Shown: positions 9,217-20,907, counted from the stretch's first letter. The stretch is DNA of 64,000 nt from Scylla paramamosain (GCF_035594125.1 NC_087190.1:7317962-7381961), one strand, 5' to 3'. Notes: generated from the sequence alone by a model not told the origin. A program made the numbers and translations.

Positions 9217-10375
9217 TCAGACGGTTACCACTAGTGTATAGCGGTTCCAGGACTCATGTAGAATACTGACAGTGATTATTACAAGCTCCTCGTTAAAAAG
9301 ACACATATTAGTTTTCCCCAGATAGCAGAGAGTGTATGTCACGTGGTCATGTTGTTCTAAATATCGTTCCATCATGTAGTGTGTAGAATTCCATCTAGTT
9401 TCTACATCCTGAATAAGTTTTTTTTTTTTTTTTTTTTTTTTTTGAGGCTGTTTGTGCTGCTCTTGCACCTACATGAGCTTATCAGAAGCCTTCACGCTGT
9501 GATGGAAAAATTACAATTGTTTTTTTTTTTTTTTTTCTTCTTTTTAGCTTCTGGACATCCTCAGTGTTCTTAATGGAGTCCTGAACAACTAGATTCAGTG
9601 TGTGCAAAGCACGGGATGTGGCGAACATTCATTTGTTTTATTGCTGCTGTCATGTTAGCAGCATTGTCAGTCACTATGGAGTAAATTTTATCTAAAATGT
9701 TCCATTTATTGTAGACAAGTTTTATCTCTTCTGCAATATTGTTTGTTGTATGGGACTCAATCATACAAACAGTATCAACCATAGCAGACTTGAGGGCCCA
9801 CTCTAGGGATATGTAGTGAGCTGTCACTGTGATAAATGCTTTTGTTTGTTGGGATGTCCATAACATGTCTGTTGTTAAAGCAATACGTTTAGCTTCCTCC
9901 AGCTCTTGACGGACTATCTCTACCTCTCTATTGTAAATAAAATGTAAGAGTCCTACCTATTTCTCTGCGGCTTGGCAAGTCATATCTGGAGTTGAGTTCA
10001 TTTACTGATCTCTTGAACCCCTTGTCTTCAACAACATAGTGGTTGTAAGTCTTCCACTATCATCCTTACAACCAGAGCGTCAAGTTCTTTCTTTTTATTC
10101 GAGTCATTCTTATAGTGCTGAGCCCTAGTGATGGCCTCGATCAGTGTTGGTTGAGTAGAGGTGGATGGTCTGGGGTGTTTGGCAGCAATTTCCATATCTG
10201 TATCCTCCCTGAACTCCACATATTCAATGCGATGTCAGGTGCCCAGGTGTTTCATCATGTTCGATGTACTTCCACTGTACTTCAGCTTATCTTTACACAC
10301 CAAGCACACAACGACGTCAGACGTCTGTTCCATGTACGTCCACGCTGGAGCTGTTCTATTCCGCTTGGATGCCAT
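9217..10375 (-). pseudogene. hAT transposase pseudogene with BED zinc finger (ZBED-like)
   Basis: A minus-strand hAT transposase broken by several frameshifts and stops. It starts at the ATG at 10373-10375 with a BED finger: CLVCKDKLKYSG, then TSNMMKHLGT*H, which gives C-x2-C...H-x4-H if the in-frame TGA at 10235-10237 is read through. The linker follows (EFREDTDMEIAAKHPRPST), then the catalytic core around LTTDMLWTSQQTKAF, NIAEEIKLVYNKW and SIVTDNAANMTAAI (9570-9900; the TDNAANM block carries a conserved Asp), and VETRWNSTHYMMERY near 9390. hAT transposases are cut-and-paste DDE enzymes of ~600-700 residues with a C-terminal dimerisation domain, which I do not see here. Poly-T runs at 9418-9443 and 9520-9545 interrupt it. 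No TIRs were identified. Confidence 0.8.
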
Positions 10376-10399
10376 TGTTTTTCGTGAAATTTAGGCTTA

Positions 10400-10860
10400 A
10401 TAAGTGAGATGTACACCTCCGTTCTCTATGCTCTGACGCTGCAAAGTAGGTACAAACGTGATATGTGCACCTTCATCACGCTGCCTTTGAAAAAACTTGG
10501 TGCCTGTAAAAATATTACGTTATAATGTGAGAGAGGAAGGGTTGGAGTACAACGTGCAAGTAAGTTATTTTGAATATCTGAAAAAAAATAAGATCTTTAT
10601 TTATTCATGAGGATGACGGTCATAGACTCACTCTCCCTTAGGCAGTTTTAACTTTTATGAGCAAGTCGTGCAAAAACAACTGACACTCGCCCGACACTCG
10701 TTCACTCATTCATACTTACAACTCAGTAAGTTGCAACTGCACCAGCAGGAACACAGCTCTCCCTATGACACTGACATTTGAGGAAGATGAACCTGTCTCG
10801 CTGTGCGAGAGAGAAAGAGAGAGAGAGAGCTTGTGTGCTTTTTCCCCTATGCTTCTCTTA
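10400..10860. other. no gene recognised
   Basis: Intergenic or intronic sequence. A short (GA)n run lies at about 10807-10828. Confidence 0.4.
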
Positions 10861-10865
10861 ATTGA

Positions 10866-13800
10866 GACAGTAAACACCTGCCGAAACGATAATTACTCCC
10901 AGTGAGGTCTAAAGCACTGTTGAGGGAGTGCTGTGAACTTATCATTAAACCCAGCTGTGACCTCACTGAACGTTTTCCTTTGTGTCTTACAACACAAGGG
11001 GGCAGTTACAGCCTGCCCTCTACTGTCTTCCTCCACACAAAACTACGAGCACCTAATAACACACACACCCTTCACTCAGAAACTTCAAAATTATCATGGC
11101 GACTCCTACACCAGCCTCGGAATCCCCATCAGGGGAGGGGACCATAAATGTCCCCAGGTCGGACTTTCTTTCTGTCGATGACCGTAAGTGTCTTGACAGC
11201 CCCCTCAACTTTCTCTTCATTAACTTCTGCAACATTCGCAGTCTAAGATCTAATTTTCAATTTGTAGAACACCACCTCTCCTCTTCTAAACCTCATCTTC
11301 TTTTCCTCACTGAAACTCAGGTGTCTGAGGCAACTGACAGTAGCCCCTTTTCTGTTCCCTCCTTCTTTCTCTATCTTCATTTTTGATCCAAAGCTGGATG
11401 TTGCATTATGTGCGCAATGACTTAACCTGCTCTCGTGCCCACGCTTTTGAATCTTCCGAGTTTTCCACCATCTGGCTACAACTACAGAGTCACTCTCAAA
11501 CTGAATTTATCTGTGCTGTATACCTCTCTCCTAACTTCTCTGACTATAAGAAATTCTTTGAATACTTAACTTCCAAAGTGGGGCACATTCTGACCCTCTT
11601 CCCTTTTGCAGAGATCTCCATTCTTGGAGATTTCAGTGTTCACCACCAGCTTTGGCTTTCCTCTAGTTTCACTGACCATCCTGGTGAACTGGCCTTCAAC
11701 TTTCTACCCTCCACGACCTAGAGCAATTGGTGCAACACTACTCGTATTCCTGACCGTCTTGGAGATACGCCCAACATTTTTGACCTTTTCCTGACCTCTA
11801 ATCCTTCTGTTTATGCTGTCACCCTTTCTTCTCCGTTGGGCTCCTCCGATCACAATCTCGTATCTGTATCTTGTCCTATCGCTCCAATCCCTCCTCAGGA
11901 TTCCCCTAAGCAAAGGTGCCTCTGGCGTTTTGCCTCTGCTAGTTGGGGGGACCTGAGGAGGTATTTTGATGATTTTCCTGGGACTGACTACTGCTTCCGT
12001 GTCAGAGACCCGTCTTTGTGTGCTGAGCGCATAACAGAGGTGATAGTATCTGGCATGGAGACGTACATTCCTCACTCTTTTTCTCGACCTAAACCTTCCA
12101 AACCTTGGTTTAACACAGCTTGTTCTCGTGCTATACATGATAGAGAGGTGGCCCACAAAAAGTACTTAAGCCTTCCATCACCAGAATCTCATACACTTTA
12201 TATTTCTGCCCGGAACTATGCCAAGCCTGTTCTCCAACTAGCCAAAAATTCCTTCATTAACAGAAAGTGTCAAAACCTTTCAAGATCTAACTTCCCTCGT
12301 GACTTCTGGTATCTAGCCAAAAATATCTCCAATAACTTTGCTTCTTCTTCTTTCGCTTCTTTATTTCAACCAGATGGCACCAGTGCTAACACATCTATTT
12401 CTAAAGCTGAACTCTTCGCATTTGGACGATTCTGGGCTTGTTCCTCTCTCTCCTCCACCCTCTGACTACTTCATGCAACCTATTAAAATTCTTCGCAATG
12501 ATGTTTCTATCCCCTTGCTGGCCTAAACTCTCAGAAGGCTTATGGACCTGATGGGGTCCCTCCTATTGTTCTCCGAAACTGTCCATCCGTGCTTGCACCT
12601 TGCCCAGTTAAACTCTTTCAGCTCTGTCTGTCAACATCTACCTTTCCTTCTTGCTGGAAGTTTGCCTACATTCAGCCCGTTCCTAAAAAGGGTGACCGTT
12701 CTAATCCCTCAAACTACCGTCCTATTGCTTTTATTTCCTGCCTATCTTAAGTTTTTGAATCAATGCTCAACAGGAAGATTCTTAAACATCTATCACTTCA
12801 CAACCTTCTCTCTGATCGCCATTATGGGTTCCATAAAGGCCGCTCTACTGATGATCTTCTGGCTTTCCTTACGGAGTCTTGGTCATTCTCTTCATTCTCG
12901 TCATTCTTTCTTCATTTATTACGTGGGTTGGTGTCTTTGTCAGTGCCAATCCTTTCTTATTTCACCACGAAATTAGTTGGTTAAATGAATGCTGTAGTGA
13001 ATTTAAACTTGATTATTTATCTATTTATTTTTTTTTTTCAGGAGATACGTTGATGACATCTTTCTTTTATTCACTCTCAACACATTCCTAAATTTCTTAG
13101 CTACTAATACTACTAATACTTAGCTACAATACTAATACTGAATTCACATGTGACACAGAAAACAATTGTTCTATCACGTTTTTTGGATGAAATGGTAACT
13201 CGTAATAATAATGAATTACCTACAGCAGTTTTCCTCTTTTAGAGATTTAGGTGAAACTTTTGCTGTTGCCTTGGACATATCAAAAGCTTTTGATAGAGTC
13301 TGGCACAAAGCTTTGATTTCCAAAGTACCCTCCTACAGCTTCTATCCTTCTCTCTGTAACTTCATCTCAAGTTTCCTTTCTGACCGTTCTATTGCTGCTG
13401 TGGTAGACGGTCACTGTTCTTCTCCTAAATCTATTAACAGTGGTGTTCCTCAGGGTTCCGTCCTATCACCCACTCTCTTCTTTTTATTCATTAATATTCT
13501 TCTAAACGAAACTTCTTGTCCTATCCACTCTTATGCTGATGATACCACCCTGCACTTTTCTACGTCTTTTCATGGACGTCCAACCCTTCAGGAAGTAAAC
13601 ATTTCACGTAGGGAAGCCACAGAGCGCCCGACTTCTGATCTTTCTAAAATTTCTGATTGGGGAGAGCAAACTTGGTATTGTTCAATGCCTCAAAAACTCA
13701 ATTCCACCATCTATCAACTCGGTACAACCTTCCAGACAACTATCCCCTCTTCTTCAATGACACTCAACTGTCCCCCTCTTCTACACTGAACATCCTCGGT

Positions 13801-14475
13801 CTGTCCTTTACTTATAATCTGAACTGGAAACTTCACATCTCATCTCAAGCTAAAACAGCTTCTATGAAATTAGGTATTCTGAGACGTCTCCGCTAGTTTT
13901 TCTCACCCCCCCCTAGCTGTTAACTCTCTACAAGGGCCTTATCCGTCCATGTATGGAGTATGTTTCATATGTCTGGGAGGTTCCACTCATACTGCTCTTC
14001 TAGACAGGGTGGAATAAAAAGCTTTTCGTCTCATCAACTCCTCTCCTCTAACGGACTGTCTTCAGCCCCTCTATCATAACCGCAATGTTGCATCTCTAGC
14101 TGTCTTCTACCGCTATTTTCATGCTAACTGCTCTTCTGATCTTGCTACATGCATGCCTCCCTTCCTCCTGCGGCCTCGCTGCACAAGACTTTCTTCTTTC
14201 TCTCATTCCTATTCTGTTCACCTCTCTAAGGCAAGAGTTAACCAGTATTCTCAATCGTTCATCCCTTTCTCTGGTAAACTCTGGAACTCCCTGCCTGCTT
14301 CTGTATTTTCACCTTCCTATGACTTGAATTCCTTCAAGAGGAAGGTTTCAAGACACCTATCCTTCAATTTTTGACTACCGCTTTGGGCCCTTTTCTGGGA
14401 CTGGCATTTCAGTGGGCATTTTTTTTATTGGATTTTTGTTGCCCTTGGTCAGTGTCCCTCCAACATAAAAAAAAA
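10866..14475 (+). mobile_element. LINE-A copy, nearly full-length, carrying a Penelope-like insert
   Basis: Begins with the family 5' leader (cctgccgaaacgataatt...), has the ORF start ATGGCGACTCCTACACC at 11096, and ends with CAACATAAAAAAAAA at ~14475. Domains in order: endonuclease (about 11200-11900; [14 protein letters not shown] and FLTETQVSE, then SSDHNL at ~11840), linker (to ~12650), and RT (12650-13560) with the [14 protein letters not shown] block near 13437 and SYADDTTLHF near 13530, then the C-terminal WNSLPASVF region. Many frameshifts. RT is interrupted at 12893-13226 by foreign sequence. Dead. Confidence 0.9.
12893..13226 (+). mobile_element. Penelope-like element fragment inside LINE-A RT
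   Basis: The LINE reading breaks after ttacggagtcttggtcattctc and resumes at ttttcctcttttagagat. The ~330 bp between match the Penelope-like element at 16030-16325 (same strand): caccacgaaa-tagttggttaaa, the gatacgttgatgac palm block (RYVDD in intact relatives), cacatgtgacacagaaaacaatt and gtaactcgtaataa. Both ends of the Penelope element are missing. It is degenerate and cannot encode RT. Confidence 0.75.
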
Positions 14476-14806
14476 TAGGAGGGACCCCATCAGGTCCATA
14501 AGCTTTCCGAGGGTTTAGGCCAGCGAGGGCAAGGAAAACCACTGCGAAGGTTTTTTAATAGGTAGCATGAAGTAGTTGGAGGGTGGAGGACAGGGAGCAA
14601 CAAGTCCTGAATCATCCAAAGTAGAGTTTTTAACAAAGGTTTGAGGAAAGAGTTCAGCTTTAGAAGTACATGAGATAGCGGTGGTGCCATCTGTTTGAAA
14701 TAAAGGAGAGAAAGATGAAAAAGCAACGTTATTGGAGATTTTTTGGCTAGGTGCCAGAAGTCACTAGGGAAGTTAGATTTTGAAAGATTTTGACACGTTC
14801 TGTTAC
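14476..14806 (-). mobile_element. LINE-A fragment, tail-to-tail with the preceding copy
   Basis: Minus-strand LINE-A linker region (aggagggaccccatcaggtcc ... ttgacacgttctgttactgaag). It abuts the poly-A of the plus-strand copy exactly, so the A-run serves both. It contains neither the 3' end nor the 5' end of the family. Confidence 0.8.
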
Positions 14807-15048
14807 TGAAGAACAGGCACTTGTTTAGGTTATGCTGATACAGATTGGTCCGGTTGCACAAAGCCTGTGTTAACTTGCATTGTACAGGAAATTAACGGGT
14901 CAGGCTTGACTACTTTTACATTTTTTTTAAGTATATGTACATATATAGAGTTTATTTATCAGTATGATATAGAACTGAATTTTAATATGTACAATGTTAG
15001 AAAAAAATTAGTGTGTTTTTTTGGTGTTTTTTTTTTTTTTTGTCAATC

Positions 15049-15049
<1 letters not shown>

Positions 15050-15134
<85 letters not shown>

Positions 15135-15152
15135 AGAGAGAGAGAGAGAGAG
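15050..15152. repeat. (AT)n-(GA)n microsatellite
   Basis: About 40 AT units followed by about 10 GA units, immediately upstream of the Penelope-like element. Confidence 0.97.
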
Positions 15153-15189
15153 TAGAACAGGTTCCGAGTTATAGATGAGGTAAGCAGTG

Positions 15190-16996
15190 AATTAACTTCG
15201 TGAGTCTTTTCCTTGCCTTCGAACATTTCATCAGTACATTTAAATACCCGCCATATAACCCCAAGGAATGGGGAATTTTAATTAAGGACATCTCTTCAGT
15301 TGCTCACTTCTCATTCCAAGATTTCAACACAGTTAAACGTTCTTTACTGAAATTACCACAAGCTCTGTATGATTCTCTAATTAAATTAAAATCCGATGAC
15401 TTCATTATTATCGCTAAACCAGACAAGTGCCGTGGCACAGTTGTTATGAATAAAAAGATTACCGCATGGAAGTTTAATAAATTTTAAGTGATTGTTCTAA
15501 ATTTTAATTAATTAATGATAATCTTTCCATTACATTACCAAATTTGAAGACAAGCTAGCTAAACTTCTGAGACATCTTAAACTGAAGGTTATCACTAAAG
15601 ATATTTTTAACCACCTTTTCACAAGTGGCTCGTCTGCAGGCATCATTTATGGCCTTCCGAAAACTCACAAAGTCGGCAACCCTAATAGACCCATTCTCAG
15701 CACCATTAACACACTTAATTATTAATTAGCTAAATATTTCGTGCACATACTAGAACCACTAACATCAAATAAGTTTAACTTAAAAAAATCTCTTGATTTC
15801 GTTAAAGAAATGAATAAATTAGAACCTTATAATACTGCCATGGCTAGTTTTGATATTAAGTCACTTTTCGCTAATATTCCCCTTGATGAAACCATTCAAA
15901 TCATTTGTGGTGAACTATTTAAGAACCATGACACCTTAATTATAATAGAAAAAAAAAGAAAATATTAGCCTTGGTAATTAAAGACTCTCCCTTCTTTTTC
16001 AACAATAAACTATATGTCCAAATTGGCGGTGTGGCTATGGGTTCTTGCCTTGGCCCCACTCTTGTTAATGTTTTTTTTTTTTTTTGTCATGAAACCAAGT
16101 GGTTAAACGAATGTCCTAAGTGAATTTAAATCTATGTTTTACAGAAGATATGTTGATGACCCCTTTCTTCTATTTACACACTCTTAACACATCCCTAAAT
16201 TTCTAAGTTATGTATTTAAACTCCAAACACCCTAATATTGAATTAACGTGTGACACAGAAAACAATAATTTTATCCCGTTTCTGGATGCATTTGTGACTC
16301 GTAATAACAACCATCTACATACTGCAGTTTACCGCAGACCAACTTTCACAGATTTGGGGATTAATTATTTATCTCTCATCCCTCGATCGTTTAAGATTAA
16401 TGCTATAAAAACCCTCTTATATCGATGCTACGCTGTGTCTTCTAACTGGTTTGTTTTTTGATCATGAGGTCAACTTAAGGACATCTTTCCGCAATAATGG
16501 CTTCCCGTTCAGCAGCATTGATAAAACTATCCACTATTTTTTTAGAAAACATATTTAGTCAGTCTTCCTCTAATGACACACAGATGACACGCGTGTCAAG
16601 AAATACATAAAATTATCTTACGATGGACATCTTAGCTGTACTATTAGAAAGAGACTAACTACCGTACTTAAAACACAATAACCTGACACCATTTTTTCTT
16701 TTATTTATTTGTTTTATTTATTTAATTTTTTTTTTTTTTTTACCAACGTTTATTATTACTTTTTTTTTCTCTCAAAGACAGTATTCCTATTGGACTTATC
16801 TCTAACATCATATGAAATTACTTGTTCGAGTTGCAAGACTCGATATATTGGAGAAACCAAGAGGAATATAAATATAACACAAAGAATCAGTCAACATAAA
16901 GGTACTTCAATGTCTACACAGAAACAGTTGGCTCACCAAGAGCAACTCACTATGATAGATGCTGCCAGAAGAGATCTTGAGGATAGAGTTCAATAG
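15190..16996 (+). pseudogene. Penelope-like retroelement (RT plus GIY-YIG-type region), decayed
   Basis: Open pieces at 15200-15487, 15741-15968, 16210-16461 and 16709-16996 follow the order of a Penelope-like element. First comes an N-terminal region (YNPKEWGILIKD, IIIAKPDK). The RT core follows: SFDIKSLFANIPLDETI at 15846, GGVAMGSCLGPTLVN at ~16025, RYVDD at ~16147 and FRKDIFLDA-type IPFLDAFVTRNNN at 16272. Then RRPTFTDLGINY and a cysteine-bearing end TCSSCKTRYIGETKRN at ~16826 that resembles the linker/GIY-YIG endonuclease. Penelope RTs are related to telomerase and use an endonuclease different from that of LINEs. Poly-T insertions (16070-16085, 16725-16740), stops and frameshifts make it inactive. 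No terminal repeats were identified. Confidence 0.85.
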
Positions 16997-17695
16997 AGCA
17001 GTTTCACTTTCATACCCATGCATTGTAAGGAGGAACAAGGACCGTTAGCAGAGACTGAGAAGACATGTGAGATAAGTAGCTCAACAATAAATGAGTTAAA
17101 GCAGTCCAATTCCCTAGGAGGTACCTTGGACAATAAGAGGAGTGCGAAAAGTTGTCATAGAAGAGCAGCAACAGCCAACAGCTTGGAAAGAAATATATGA
17201 CAACTACTTTATATATATGGTTTTATGTAGAACACAGGCGTTGGATCTGATGAAAAGTGAAAATATTGTTTGTAGTGCTGTAATGAAACAGCAAGGCTAT
17301 AACAGTTTCAAGCCAAGGAGCTTCTGTGCAGGAAATTAATCTTTTGTTTTCACATACTTAAGAAATTTTTTAGATATTTTTCTGTTCTTAATCTTTATAC
17401 TTTATAATCTTGTTATACTTATATTTTCTTGCATTTAGTAATACATTCTTGTGATGCATCAATGGTGATAGTATTTTGAATCCTGTTATTTTAGTATATA
17501 ATATTTCTAGTATACTATATCAACAGTAAAATTTGAAACAGCAATTGATGGAAAGATGTAAAGTCTTTGGACTGCTGCATCACATGAAAAAAAAAAATAA
17601 TAATAAATAATAAATAAATAAGTAAATAAATAATGTACTGACAAGGTGAGTTTTAATTGCCTGATTTTGTTTTTATTGTCAATTTGGAAAAAAAA

Positions 17696-17699
<4 letters not shown>
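16997..17699. other. unassigned; weak ORFs
   Basis: Overlapping frames (17018-17200, 17142-17339) have balanced composition but no motif that I know. They may belong to the 3' flank of the Penelope-like element or to another degraded repeat. The remainder is AT-rich. Confidence 0.3.

Positions 17700-17780
<81 letters not shown>
17700..17780. repeat. (AT)n microsatellite
   Basis: About 40 AT units. Confidence 0.97.
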
Positions 17781-17784
<4 letters not shown>

Positions 17785-18041
17785 AAGAAGCATGTCAAGC
17801 GTTGGTTCGGTGCTCATCGTCACTTTTCCTGTAGCTTGTGGCAGGTCAAAACTTACTACCTCGGGGCGCATGACTGGAATAACACCGTGTTGCATATCTT
17901 TTCCCCACGTACCCATTCATCAAATACAGGCGAGGCCATAAATAGTGGCGGATTGTAAACAATAATAATGTCGGCGGTTCGTGGTAACCATCGCATCAGT
18001 AACAAAATAACAATAAAATGTATTTTACTCACCATCGTGTT

Positions 18042-19173
18042 TTATTTCCCTTCTTCATGACTTCCTGTAGACAACGAGGACGAGGAGTCAACGAGGCCTT
18101 GCAGTTTATCTTGTGGAAGACTTTCCCACACTCGTTGCAGTGCAGCTTTCAGTTTCGGCAGTGAACTAGTGTCCTCTTTCTTGATCTCATTTTTCAGAAA
18201 AAACCACAAGTTCTCGATGGGGCTCCCTGCCACATGAGCAAACAAGTAGAGTGGTTGAACAATAATTGTGACTTGGATTACATTAAGGATTGGCCTGCCA
18301 ACAGTCCTGATCTTAATCCTAATTAATCTTAATCCTAATTAAGATCAGGACTGTTGGCAGGCCAATCCTTAATGTAATCCAAGTCACAATTATTGTTCAA
18401 CCACTCTACTTGTTTGCTCATGTGGCAGGGAGCCCCATCTTGCATGAAACATTCTGCTTTTCACTTCACATAACACTCCTCTAAATTGTCATATAACAGT
18501 TCTAAGTACCGTTCGCTGTTCACTGACTCTCTTTTCAAAAAAGACCAAATCGCCAACACCAAAGTATGTGAATGCTCCCCAAACCATAACTGAATCTGGA
18601 TGTTTTGCCGTTTTTACCGTGTATTTTGGGTCGTACCGGTCAGATCCTTTTGGTCTACGCACTCCTGCAAACTGTGTCCCAGATACTGTGAAAACACTTT
18701 CATCACTACACAGTACACAACGTTTTTTTCTCTATGGGCCACTAAATGTATTTCTTGGCAAAACTGAGCCTGTTTTCAATGTGCCGTGGAGTGAGCAAAG
18801 GTTTCCTCACGGCAGTGCGGGGAAGGGAGATCAAGCTCTTTTCTACAGTAACGTGATACTCTCCTGCGAGACACATTACCCAGTAGACCTGGATTATTTT
18901 CTTTTAGCTCACGTGCTGTACTTACAGGTCTAATACTCAAGTCACACTTCAACACAGTTAGAGTCCTTTTATTTACTTTTTTTGGCCAACCAGGTTTTGA
19001 TGGTGGGCTGGTACTGCATAATTTTTGGCGGCCCGGCATCGCTGCAGCCAGCGTTCAACAGTACGTTGAGGCTCACCAGTCTGTTGTTGAATAACATTTG
19101 CGCCAATTCCGGCCTTATGTAAGGCGTAAATACGACAGATTTTGTCTTGAATGATTTGTGGTTTATGTGCCAT
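18042..19173 (-). pseudogene. Tc1-type transposase, frameshifted and disrupted
   Basis: Starts at the ATG at 19171-19173 (MAHKPQIIQDKICRIYALH, then GANVIQQQTGEPQRTVERW), a paired HTH DNA-binding region. After a frameshift at an A-run near 18980 it continues through VNKRTLTVLK and RRRVSRYCRKELDL. Catalytic parts follow: CVLCSDESVF (first Asp) near 18715, MQDGAPCHMSKQ (second Asp) near 18430, and SPDLNP...IENLW (Glu) split between ~18316 and 18210. So the DDE triad residues can be seen, but the gene has at least three frameshifts and an inverted duplication between the DLNP and IENLW blocks. The C-terminus ends at about 18055. Confidence 0.85.
18216..18439. repeat. perfect inverted repeat (102-bp arms, 20-bp spacer) inside the Tc1 transposase
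   Basis: 18216-18317 is the exact reverse complement of 18338-18439 by my reading. The spacer cctaattaatcttaatccta itself repeats arm sequence. The minus strand reads through the second catalytic Asp block into SPDLNP, then folds back and re-joins the gene at P-IENLW. One arm is therefore a fold-back copy of normal transposase sequence. Confidence 0.9.
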
Positions 19174-19429
19174 TGTCCAGTAAGCAAACACAAGATGCGC
19201 AAAATATCGCTCAGATTCTGACAAATCGTGCTTGCATCGTCTCCAAGACAATGTCACTACCCACGACACAGATCCCTGACCGTTAATCTGCAATGCCCCG
19301 CTGATGGCTCACGGAGCAAGCTGCTAAATAGGTGATTTTTAAAACATGTTCCCGTTAGCCAGACAGGAGGGGTGAAATGACCTTGATCAAATGTTGCCAT
19401 GCTGTGCGATAACCGCCATTATTTATAAA

Positions 19430-19674
19430 TGATTTGAAAGATGAACACCTACGTCAAATGTTGACCAGCTGCCCCATGTCTGACCAAATCATTAAACCCA
19501 CAAATCTACAGATGTGCGGCAAAGCACCACAGAGGCACTTGCAACCACATCCTTATACAATATTATAGTGTTTTCTTTCATGAAGGAATATTTAAGTACC
19601 AACTCTGAAAAGACCTTATGAGACGAGCAGCTCAGTCTCATGAAATAATAGCTTATATATCTACCTTTAATATA

Positions 19675-19722
<48 letters not shown>

Positions 19723-19756
19723 ACATTTAATGGTATCCCTGAGCGGATTGATTAAC
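19430..19756. repeat. unassigned sequence with (AG)n tract
   Basis: A (AG)n microsatellite lies at 19676-19717. The rest shows no recognisable feature. Confidence 0.7.
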
Positions 19757-20694
19757 TTAAGAACATAAGAAATAAGGGAAGCTGCAAGAAGCGACCAGGC
19801 TTATACGTAGAAGTCCCTGTATAAAATATACCTATTTCCATCTATTATCCCTATCCATAAACCCGTCTAATCTTCTCTTAAAGCTCCCTAATGTTCTAGC
19901 ACTAACAACATGATTACTGAGTCCGTTCCACTCATCTACCACTCCATTTGAGAACCAATTTCTTCCTATCTCCTTAAACCTAAATTTTTCAAGCTTGAAC
20001 CCATTATTTCTTGTTCTATCCTGGTTGCTGATCCTAAGAATTTTGCTTACATCCCCCCTTGTTATAACCCTTATACCACTTAAAGACTTCTATCAGGTCC
20101 CCTCTTAACCTACGTCTCTCTAAAGAATGTAAATTTAACAGCTTCAAACTCGCCTCGTAAGGAATACTCATCCACAGTATCCTTTTAGTCATTCTCCTCT
20201 GTACTGATTCTAATAGACCTATATCTTTCCTGTAATGTGGGGACCAGAACTGCACAGCGTAGTCTAGATGAGGTCTGACAAGTGCTAAGTATAACTTTAA
20301 TATTACTTCCGGCCTTCTACTTTTAACACTCCAAAAAATGAATACTAGTACCTTATTTGCCCTGTTTCTGGCCTCTATGCATTGTTTTCCTTGACGGAGT
20401 TCGGAGCTATCTATAACTCCTAAATCTTTCTCGTGCACTGTACGTACCAGAGTTTCGTTGTTTAATGTGTAGCTACTGTGTGGGTTTCCTTTACCAGTGC
20501 TAAGTACTTTGCATCTATTGATATTAAATTGCATTTGCCATCTGTCTGTCCATTCATTCATCCTATCTAAATCGACCTGCAAGGCGATGGCATCCGATTC
20601 TGACTTAATTAATCTACCTATCTTTGTGTCAACCGCAAATTTACTAACATCACAACTAATTCCACTAGTGACGATTGACAAGCTACAGCTCTAA
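19757..20694 (-). pseudogene. LINE-B (CR1/L2-like) reverse transcriptase, C-terminal half
   Basis: A 215-codon minus-strand frame plus the family 3' region. The peptide reads VSKFAVDTKIGRLI (the palm A/FADD block), then QFNINRCKVLSTGKGN, DLGVIDSSELRQGKQC, ANKVLVFIFWSVK, LYLALVRPHLDYAVQFWSP, LESVQRRMTKRI and LNLHSLERRRLRGDLIE. This is the thumb and C-terminal region of CR1/L2/Rex-like LINE reverse transcriptases. At 20628-20639 the catalytic FADD reads FAVD, a substitution of a metal-binding Asp. It is 5' truncated at ~20694 and ends in aagaacataagaaa, the same family tail as at 8836. Confidence 0.85.
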
Positions 20695-20904
20695 TAAATA
20701 GACTAGTTGTACGATGGCAATATCTACACGGTGATAGGCTACTCTACACTAAAATCTGTCAGTCACTTGAGCGCCCTAACACCGCAGTTAGTCAGAGACG
20801 GACTGCGATAGGAGAAGTGTCTGCGGTGAGCTCCACTGGGTTGTGTTCGCTTTGTATCTGTCCCGCGATGTTGTGTCTCACCCAGCTGGGAAACTGTGTG
20901 CCTG

Positions 20905-20907
<3 letters not shown>

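Larger units (their letters stand above)
17937..19427 (-). mobile_element. Tc1-like DNA transposon, ~1.5 kb
   Basis: The ends show an inverted repeat: CATAAATAGTGGCGG at 17937-17951 against CCGCCATTATTTATA at 19413-19427. The length (~1.5 kb with a single transposase) is typical of Tc1/mariner. The exact boundary and TA duplications are uncertain because the ends are diverged. It is interrupted by the 18216-18439 palindrome. Confidence 0.7.
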
